Shown: one piece after another, positions 54,888 to 64,000 of the stretch | Numbering within the stretch: position 1 is the first letter of the stretch | Layout of the letters: each line of letters begins with the position of its first letter | Assembly: GCF_001638985.1 (NCBI RefSeq) | Contig: NW_017265134.1 | Location: forward strand, 2,137,732 to 2,201,731 | Reading direction: 5' to 3' | Length of the DNA: 64,000 nt | Source of the DNA: Phycomyces blakesleeanus NRRL 1555(-) | Lineage: Eukaryota; Mucoromycota; Mucoromycetes; Mucorales; Phycomycetaceae | Made by a program: the position numbers and the translations under genes | Notes under the pieces: model-generated | What the model saw: the letters and a program-made list of their open reading frames with translations, nothing else | Databases searched by the model: none | Told to the model about the DNA's origin: nothing

Positions 54888-55898
54888 CTACTCTGTAATA
54901 TTGGTTTCCGGTTGGCTAACCTCGGGTATCATCCAATCGTCCTCGACATGCCCTTTTAACTGTAGATCATGATAATATCTCTGTTGTTCTGCCATGCGAG
55001 CTTCCCGGATCTTTAACATCATCGAACCGTAGTTGTCATAGTATTGTCGCAACTCAGTTACACTCAGTCCTTCCCACGCACCCTTATCCTGACTTGCGTC
55101 TGAATTCGGAAGAGGTGTAAAGAGATGGAGAGGATGAATAAGACCGCGGTATGAAGTCCAGACCTCGCCTTCAAAGCGACCCTCAAGAGCTTCCTGAGTC
55201 TTGTCCCGGTCAGTCCATGGATCGGAACCCAGTATGTGGGTGGTCAGGGACGTAGCGGCTGAAGAGTTTATTGTGTAACCATAGCCTTGCCACACAATAG
55301 TCAGAGCAGTGTCTCGATTGTCAGGCATGAGAACAAGTGTATTATCGTACTCCATCGTCTTTCGTTTTGGTAGCTTAATCTCAGCTTCAACCAAATGTTG
55401 CTTTGGATCGTCCATCACAATTCCACCATGGGAATCCGACATTCCCGGTGTCACGAGCACAGGAACCAGTCCGCTCATCCGAGGCGAGTCTTTCTCATGG
55501 CGCGAGTTGAGATGAGGGGATGCATAGACGACTGCGGATAATGAACGTCTAATCGAGCTGCGCACATCGCTACTGTTCGTCTGGGCTGCTTCTGCAGGGT
55601 CATATTGGGTCTTGGACTTATCTTCCTTTACCACCCCCGCCTTGGTGGGACTCCGGAAGGACCTGATAAACAGGCTCTGAGACTTTTTGTCCCTCAACTT
55701 TCGCCGGTCAATTTCGAGGGGTCGTCTATCTACTTCGGTCGTCCGTCGATCAGCTTCGGCCGTTCGTTTGACAGATTCAACGTCGACTGCCGGGGGTTCT
55801 TCAGCCAGGACTGGCTTTGCAGACGTGCCTGAGAAGCTGAAACTGCGGGTTAGACTGGTAAGTCCGGCGAAAGAAAATCGTTTGGATTTGGTTTCCAT
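54888..55898 (-). CDS. Intronless orphan protein, basic Ser-rich N-terminus
   Basis: 336 codons in one exon, ATG to TAA. The N-terminal third is basic and Ser/Arg-rich with 'RFSFAGLTSLTRSFSFSG' and an imperfect repeat of the type x-E-x-DRR-x ('EADRRTTEVDRRPLEIDRRK'). The C-terminal half is more ordered: 'TALTIVWQGYGYTINSSAA', 'WTSYRGLIHPLHLF' and a coiled helix near 'ELRQYYDNYGSMMLKIREAR'. No known domain recognised. Multiple R-x-x-S sites suggest phosphorylation. Length and codon use leave little doubt that it is coding; the function is unknown, and it may be restricted to this fungal lineage. Confidence 0.82.
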   Translation of the reverse strand: METKSKRFSFAGLTSLTRSFSFSGTSAKPVLAEEPPAVDVESVKRTAEADRRTTEVDRRPLEIDRRKLRDKKSQSLFIRSFRSPTKAGVVKEDKSKTQYDPAEAAQTNSSDVRSSIRRSLSAVVYASPHLNSRHEKDSPRMSGLVPVLVTPGMSDSHGGIVMDDPKQHLVEAEIKLPKRKTMEYDNTLVLMPDNRDTALTIVWQGYGYTINSSAATSLTTHILGSDPWTDRDKTQEALEGRFEGEVWTSYRGLIHPLHLFTPLPNSDASQDKGAWEGLSVTELRQYYDNYGSMMLKIREARMAEQQRYYHDLQLKGHVEDDWMIPEVSQPETNITE

Positions 55899-57304
55899 AG
55901 AAATTTATAGCAATATAAAATAAATAAACAAATAAAACCCGCAGTCTATTAAGCTCCCCTTTAGACAAAGAAAAAGAAGAAAAAAAAAGAAAAAAGAAAG
56001 AGAAAAAGAGAGAATAAGATGGTTTTGCTAGGCAACCCCTTTAAAATTTTCAATCTCCTTTCTTGTCGTGTGGGCATGTCAAAGACGGACTTGTCAGTCT
56101 CCCAACCCCTTGTTCTCCAAACTGTCACACATCCTGGCGGGCCATTGCCATCTTTATGTTACTTCCTCGTGTCTCATAAGATATTGTGTCAAAGCACTAT
56201 TATCTTGTCTTCAATTGTATCTATCTTCTCTATATAGTATGAACATACATAATAAATGGATGTCCTTTAAGAATAATAGATATTTATACAATATTTATAT
56301 ATGTAATTATATTTGTGTACAAAATTTTCTAATAGTAACAAAGATATACGAGTGTATATGAGTGTTACAGCTATTCTCTATTAGCTTTGCAAATATCTTT
56401 ACTAACTATTGAGGTTAAACTATTGATAAGAATATTAAGTCAAAGCAAACCAAGTATCAGGAAACAGAAGCTAAATTATGTACTAAATGTCTGAATATTT
56501 TGACTATATACTCTTGATCAAATAAATAAATAAAGCCACGAAGAAGGTGCTACAGTATCCAATCACACTATGCTTTGTCTAAATTTTTCTTATTATTACT
56601 ATAAAATCTCAATAATTTCTTAAGAAGTTTTACCAAGAATCATTGCTCTTGTTATCTATCAAAGTTGGAACCTTAGTTTTTTGCCAGAGAATTTTTTTAT
56701 AGTATTTTATTTAATTTCTAAACTAGCCATGATTTAATATTGTGCGTGTATGTGTGGAGGGTTAATAAAAGTTGATTTTTAAGCCAATTGTATTACCAAC
56801 TAGTCGTCTTTGTCAGTACGGAAGCCCTTTTTTTTCGTCTTCTAGAATGTATATTTACAAGCAAGTTCTCTTGAAATATAATCCTTCTAATGTTTCAAGA
56901 TGAAAATAGTACTGACTGTATATCACTCATATATATTTAAAACAAAAAATCAGACCACAATTTATGAATTCAATGCACTGCACAGATTTTAAGTCATGTT
57001 TCTGTATTTCTTTTTATTTATTCTAGGTAAATCTCAAAGGAGTAGAGTACAAGACTTTGTGTGTGTGTGTGTGTATGTGTGTGATTTCTTTGGTGGTTGC
57101 ACAATAATTAAGGTTTTGTTTTTTACATTTATTATTAATATTGTCAATATAAGTGTTATTAATTTTCTGTACCAATGATGGCAAATAGTTGTTTGACTGG
57201 AATGGAATGATCAGATTATCATCACTTTATCATACATATTCTCAACACACCTTTGCATTTTTTTAACTCTTTTCCTTTTACTTATTAATATTACCTTTAA
57301 AACA
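55899..57304. other. AT-rich spacer
   Basis: 1.4 kb; the first 350 bp are the orphan gene's promoter with an A/G-rich run. ORFs at 56019 and 56068 are short and unsupported. (GT)n near 57058-57082. Nothing else seen. Confidence 0.5.
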
Positions 57305-57670
57305 ATGCTTATTAAAAAAAAAGGTTAGTTACTTCTCCGGTCCATACCAGTAGCCGTATAAAGGGAAGAAAGGCATAATAAGAACCTCAATATAGGGTGG
57401 ACTTTATAATTGAAGAGATTGAGCGAATGTAGAAAATTGTCTCAACTAATAATAATAATAGGTATCAGTGTTTTTTATTTTATTTTTTAAAAAGACAACA
57501 AGCTGATTGACTCGGAAACTGACAAGAAGTCTTTTGAAAGAGCTAGAGGCATTCGTATTCACAGAAATGAATACGATCATACGTTGGACATACATGACAA
57601 GCTCAATAAAGATATTCTAATAAAAACACAACAAAATACAATAAAAAGGTGTCAATTGAAAAGTAATTGA
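57305..57670 (+). CDS. Putative 64-residue charged protein, two exons
   Basis: Exon 1 (57305-57323) encodes 'MLIKKK' plus one base; exon 2 (57495-57670) continues 'DNKLIDSETDKKSFERARGI', 'RIHRNEYDHTLDIHDKLNKD' and ends at TGA 57668-57670. The intron (171 nt) has GTTAGT/AAAG ends; the same A-rich acceptor type occurs in the ZZ gene. Exon 2 is a 57-codon open frame of mixed charged residues, unlike the Lys/Asn/Ile-only products of random AT-rich DNA. Exon 1 is less certain because it rests on an A-run. Family unknown. It is too short to be found by single-frame searching. Confidence 0.42.
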
Positions 57671-58863
57671 AGAATAAAACATTGAATGGAATCAGATCTT
57701 ATACATGTTGCTATGTAACAAGTTCAACTTGGGCTTTTTTACATCTCTTTATCTTTGTAAAATAATAATAAAATAGTAATAATGTCTAATGCCAACATAA
57801 TGAACAAGCATTACCTAAAATTATGCCAACTCTTTTTAAACAAATAAGATGAAAATTCTTATTGTATATATCTGTCAAAATAAGCTTTATTTTATATGTA
57901 TATACAGGTATTTTATGAATGAATTAGAATTTTACAAGTGCTATATATCTTCTTATATCAAAGGTTTGAAGATAGACTGTATTTATGGTATTATTTATGG
58001 CATAAAGATTAAGTGTTTGATAATTCGTACAAGACCCCGTACAGCACATTTTTCCGTGGTATTTGATGTCTGGCTAGTATGACACATTTTGTCATATTTT
58101 TTTTCATTATGAAAATTAATATATCTATATATATATATATATATATTTAGATACAAATGGCCATAGCTATTATATTTAGGGGTTAGCATTTATCTTGGTA
58201 GCTTGCAACATCAGAATCAGAACCTGAATCAAGTGGAGAGTATGTTTATGAATTCCCTTGTTATGGAGTGTCTATTCATTAATTTATGTAGATAGTTTAC
58301 TTCAAACAAGTTTGACGTATATCACATTGTTTGCTATTCCGGGTTTATTAATTTCAAGTGACATATATAATCAACCTTGTAATTTATTATTTAATAAGCG
58401 TTGTCAGTTATACCTATTATACCCAATCCATTGTCTTTTGAATAGACTAATTCCCAAACAGCAGATAGATACAGCATTTATTGTGTATGGCAACAGGTAT
58501 AATATACAGACCTATTAAACTCACCATCTTGTTGTCCCCGACATTTACTTGTACTTTTCTCTTATGTATATTCTTTTAACATTTAAATCACAAAGCACAA
58601 CAATATATATGTATTTACAACACTTTATTTGTAACTTGTAAAATGATAAATACACAATATGTACTGAATAATGCAATGTTGCTATATATATATATATAAA
58701 TCCCCCCCTCAAAAAAGAAAATAAAAAAGAACGACAACAGATGTACTAGGGTGTTAATACTATAAATAAGGGTATCTAAGAAAAAGAAACCAAGAAAAAA
58801 ATCAAAACTAGGTCTTGTTAATTCTTTCACCTGAAGCTGCACCTCAACCTCTATAGAGCTATC
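57671..58863. other. Spacer with two unsupported ORFs
   Basis: Plus-strand open frames of 77 codons (57849-58082, true ATG) and about 88 codons without ATG (58252-58518). Both products are rich in I/Y/L/C. No domain recognised; chance ORFs of this size are expected in AT-rich DNA. Confidence 0.3.
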
Positions 58864-59249
58864 ATGAAGTCTGTATTTTCGAAAGAAGCTCTCATAAATG
58901 ACTATGTGAAAGGTAAATACAATATATTGTACACCACTGTATCATACTTTTCTCTCTCTCTCTCTTAGCATATTAGCATTATGTATAATTTATACTTATA
59001 TTTTTTATAAAAAAAAAAAAGGTAATAATAATACATTCTACACCATATATCCGCCGTCTTCATCATCCACATCGCTTCAGCCACGTCCAGAGAGTCCAAA
59101 AAACAGGATAACGTGAGTACAAAATCTTCTTGATTTTTTTCTGTCGAATGAATCAAATCTCACACATCAATTTCTTTTTACATATATATATTTACATATT
59201 TTACTTTAGCCACTTTATCAAGAAATTACGGAGAAAATTCTTATTTTGA
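58864..59249 (+). CDS. Putative 59-residue small protein, three exons
   Basis: Exons 58864-58912, 59022-59112 and 59210-59249 join in phase to 180 nt: 59 residues and TGA. Introns are GT-AG (109 and 97 nt), both with good donors (GTAAAT, GTGAGT). The protein starts 'MKSVFSKEALINDYVKG', has a Ser/Pro middle ('YPPSSSSTSLQPRPESPK') and ends with a basic amphipathic helix 'HFIKKLRRKFLF'. No exon has an internal stop, and the exons are GC-richer than the introns. No family recognised. The basic hydrophobic C-terminus could bind a membrane or nucleic acid. The acceptor of intron 1 lies after a poly-A run, which is the weakest point. Confidence 0.5.
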
Positions 59250-60279
59250 AGATGTCTTGTATTATTGCTTTCTTTTGAGATTCTTTATTTATTCATTTAC
59301 TCATTTATACAGCCTCTTCAATAACGAAGTATGTAAACATTAGTGTAGCTTACAGGTACAATAGAAAGAAGAAGAAGAAGAAGAAAATGTTCATTATTTT
59401 CTGACAATGTAATTTTACTTCTAAAATAGACAGCAGGATATTAAGCTTTTATAAGTATACTACACATTATTCAATTTGCCGTTTAGAGAGAACAATGATA
59501 ATCAGTAACAGATGCTGATCCAATTGTAGTTTTTTCTCTTATCTTTTTGAACTACGAATTAATACAACAAGCAATATCTATCAATTTTTTGTATAAAATA
59601 AAACAAACCACTTATATCTGAGTGTAGTATAAATGTATAGTAGCCAAAGTAAAAATGGAGGGGGGATAAAGGTTTATTGATTTATCTATTCTTTTTTTCT
59701 TCAGTGTCTACTGTTTTAATCACTGAGCCAAGTATTTCTTTATTAGAGTGATATCTCATAGAAAATTCGGGATTGTTGAAATTATAAAGCAGTTAAAACC
59801 CAATGTCGGAATATAATATACTTATGATTTGTTTGTACTTCACGTATAAGCTATATAAAATGATATCATTTGAAAAAAGCAAAAATTAAACAGTTAGATA
59901 TTAAGACACCTATTGAACACTATTTAGGAAAGATGTTCAAAATTTCTGTAAGATATCACCTATATTTTACAAATTTTCTTTCCAAGAAAAATAGAAAAAA
60001 ATACCGTATTTTTAAAACATACTACTATTAACATGGCAAGTGTATATATAAACGTATGCAAGACCATACATTAGGCAGGAGACTCACCTTTAAGAATATA
60101 AATAATAATAACTTTTATTTTTACATTGTAAGCAAAACATAGCTTACAAGACACCACGCTCGCATACAAGAGGAGAGTTTTAGTACATATTGCACCAGTA
60201 CGTAGACTTATTGATTATCTTCATTAGCCATTTGTTTTCTTATTCTTATTCTTTTACTTTTTACAAATCTGCTTAATAG
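59250..60279. other. AT-rich spacer, no gene seen
   Basis: About 1 kb, 3' to both flanking genes (convergent). Only short A/T runs and a (GAA)n near 59368-59384. Confidence 0.55.
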
Positions 60280-62155
<1,876 letters not shown>

Positions 62156-62235
62156 TACGAAAGATGACACTGTTTTTTTCTTAGTTTATATTTCTCCAGA
62201 ACACCGGTTTACGAAGATAGTTGGATGGTGCGCGC

Positions 62236-62241
62236 CACGTG
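62236..62241. promoter_or_regulatory. E-box palindrome CACGTG upstream of GGTase I gene
   Basis: CACGTG followed by AC lies 81 bp upstream of the start codon in a small GC-rich patch (GCGCGCCACGTGAC). It is the core site for bHLH factors of the Cbf1/Pho4/USF type. Use is inferred. Confidence 0.45.
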
Positions 62242-62934
62242 ACATTTCTTAAATATCATTCTAGTTCCCAGTACAGAAGGAGGGGGATGAAGGGTAAAGT
62301 AAAGAAAGAGTAGTGTAACTAGACCACATTAATGTGTAGAGTGCGAATTTTTTGATGCAGAATTGACTGCAGTTGTCCTTAGAAAAAGTTAGAAAATATA
62401 TTTTTTGTCAAATCAATGGTACATATACATATATTTATGTATGTATACATGAAAGCATATCACAGGAATTGGATGTGCTTAGATTAACGAATAAGAGGAA
62501 GCATTTTAGGGCTTATATAGTTTTCAAGCTGTTGGATTTACTTGGATTAACGTCGTCCACACACATTTATAATGGGTGGTATCGTTAATGTCTTTTTGGG
62601 AGACCCAGTCCAGTCACATGTCATATCATTTGGATTGTATTACGGTGTCGAAGATACATTGAAGAGCTTAATTGATATCTGGATATCTCCTTTCAGTATT
62701 GCTCCCTTTGGATTTTGTTTTAGTAGAATGTGATTGTTAATTGGCGATTCTAAAGATTAATATAAATAAGCACCATATTATTGTTAGACACTGGCAAATA
62801 AATAAAACAATCTCTTTAAATTTCTTATCCTTTGTTTAGCTAATTTCACTTAACAGCTCATTACTTGAGTAATAGCACTACATATTATATAAAGCTTGTG
62901 AAGAAAACAAAAAATTATTAAAAAATAAAATAAA
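62242..62934. other. AT-rich spacer
   Basis: No gene seen apart from short unsupported ORFs. Confidence 0.5.
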
Positions 62935-63280
62935 ACGATGTGCTGATTTCCCGATAAGCCCTCCTCATTTGATCTATGATATTAAGCATTGAGGTCCACT
63001 GCATTCAACGAAATTTCAGCTAAATTATTATTCAATTCTACACGTATGGTAGTATCCAACTCCTTAGGTTTTTCTTTTGGGGTGTAGCTATTGTTTTCGA
63101 TTTCTTGCCAGTATGCTCCTGTATAATCTTTATATAATTGAAATCTCGGCTGTTAGCTGACCATATTATTGCTGGTGAGCCATGACACTTCTTATTCTTG
63201 TCCGTCAACTCGGGTTTGTGATAGGAACAATTATATTCTTGATAAATAAACTCCCCGACATTGCTTTTATTAATGGCTCT
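62935..63280 (-). pseudogene. Degraded transposase-like N-terminal domain (FAR1/MULE-like, tentative)
   Basis: The minus strand stays open from 63280 to TAG 63038, reading 'VGEFIYQEYNCSYHKPELTD', 'KNKKCHGSPAIIWSANSRDF' and 'NYIKIIQEHTGKK'. A second frame takes over (about 63100-62982) with 'PKEKPKELDTTIRVELNNNL' and 'AEISLNAVDLNA', and a third from 62989 with 'MLNIIDQMRRAYREIS'. The Cys/His layout CSYH...KCHGSPA resembles the WRKY/FAR1-type DNA-binding region of Mutator-like transposases; this is from memory of family pattern and is tentative. At least two frameshifts make it a dead copy. Confidence 0.45.
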
Positions 63281-63410
63281 CTAACTTTTTTTAAAAAAGA
63301 AAACCTTCCTTCGTATCGAAACCATGTCACTAATTGAGTTACAAAAAATCTCATATTAGTGTTAAGAGTCGACAATCCCATCACACTCCATGTTAAATTT
63401 ATTAAAAATG

Positions 63411-63560
63411 TCTATGAACCGGGGTATGAACTAAGGCCAACAAAAAAAAAGTTCGTTTTGTTAATAACCCGGCTCATTATCCGGATTGACAGCTCATTCA
63501 GTAACTCTTTCAATAACCCGCACGGCCCGGCCCGGCATTACGGTTCATTAACCCGATGCA
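63411..63560. repeat. GC-rich cluster of AACCCG-type motifs
   Basis: Within AT-rich DNA, a 150-bp patch holds TAACCCGG, TAACCCGCACGG, GGCCCGGCCCGG and TAACCCGATG, with CATTA nearby each time. Similar runs occur at ends of hAT-type elements, but no matching terminal inverted repeat was found. Confidence 0.4.
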
Positions 63561-64000
63561 TTATAGAAAAGTTTAATATAGTGGTGATATTGACAGGAGC
63601 AAAATCATATAATAATAATTATATACTTTGAAGAATTGCTTACTAAAAAAAAAGAGGGTTATTCTTTATTAAAGTGGCAAGTTAAATACAGAAAATCAGC
63701 CATATCTCCAAATCAGTTAAGCATATTTACCTTAAATTTGTAAGTAACACTGTGGAGCACATAAATATCCACAATTTAAGCGTTATCTACCATTGATTGC
63801 TCCAATATTGATCAAAATATCCCGTTTTCTCACTCTAAAACATTTTTTTACTAAAACTTTTGTATATTTCCACTACATGACCATGTTTGATCCCAGAGTT
63901 CCTTCAGGGCATATACCTAAAGAAAATTGAAGATCCATAATTCTATTAATAAAATTGTGTAGAAAGTTAATACACGATGAGCAGTATTTATCTGACTAAC
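63561..64000. other. AT-rich end of window
   Basis: No gene or element recognised. Confidence 0.55.

Noticed and set aside
58252..58518. 88-codon I/Y/L-rich open frame
   Set aside because: No ATG, no domain; one frame of this length is expected by chance in this amount of AT-rich DNA.

Overview
The window reads as nuclear DNA of a filamentous fungus, most likely of the Mucoromycota (Mucorales-like). Genes are dense and mostly split by short introns (about 47-180 nt, mainly GT-AG). Spacers are very AT-rich, full of A/T homopolymers and (TA)n tracts. The gene set is fungal: a fungal-type bestrophin, a fused MogA-MoeA protein, a Ran1/Ksp1-like kinase, Sec24, Rab GDI and Nup82/88. An L1-like LINE with a CCHC ORF1 also fits that phylum. 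The lineage is inferred from gene style and content; no marker gene settles it. Intron-exon structures were built by hand, requiring splice signals, continuous phase and a total length divisible by three.

Layout. 1-7.3 kb: a partial secreted metallophosphatase, a universal stress protein, Rab GDI and nucleoporin Nup82/88. 7.8-13.1 kb: a nearly intact LINE on the minus strand with a perfect 12-bp target-site duplication; its only visible lesion is one in-frame TGA. 14-16.1 kb: bestrophin. 16.6-18.6 kb: a graveyard holding a spliced gene relic with one TAA, a second LINE relic and a Tc1/mariner relic. 19-27.4 kb: NSUN-type RNA methyltransferase, gephyrin-like molybdenum cofactor enzyme, Sec24. 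28-32 kb: a small orphan and a ferric-reductase/NOX-type oxidoreductase. 33.6-42.7 kb: S-adenosylmethionine synthetase, a GPALPP protein, a ZZ/EF-hand membrane protein and Nit2. 42.7-48.8 kb: a long gene-poor stretch. 48.8-55.9 kb: kinase, TMCO3/KefB-like antiporter, an intronless orphan. 57-59.3 kb: two small spliced genes. 60.3-62.2 kb: the beta subunit of geranylgeranyltransferase I. 62.9-63.6 kb: transposon debris.

How the genes relate. They are mostly unrelated housekeeping genes and not a pathway cluster. Weak themes are membrane traffic and prenylated GTPases (GDI extracts prenylated Rabs, Sec24 selects COPII cargo, GGTase I prenylates Rho-type GTPases) and one-carbon/SAM metabolism (SAM synthetase, an SAM-dependent methyltransferase, Nit2). 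Three divergent pairs share promoters (USP/GDI, GPALPP/ZZ, kinase/antiporter) and one pair is tightly convergent (ZZ/Nit2, 41 bp between stops). The least expected features are four GC-AG introns in three genes, a 24-nt microexon in the molybdenum cofactor gene, small spliced genes that single-frame ORF calling misses, and several transposon relics. I did not find a clearly new multi-gene system.
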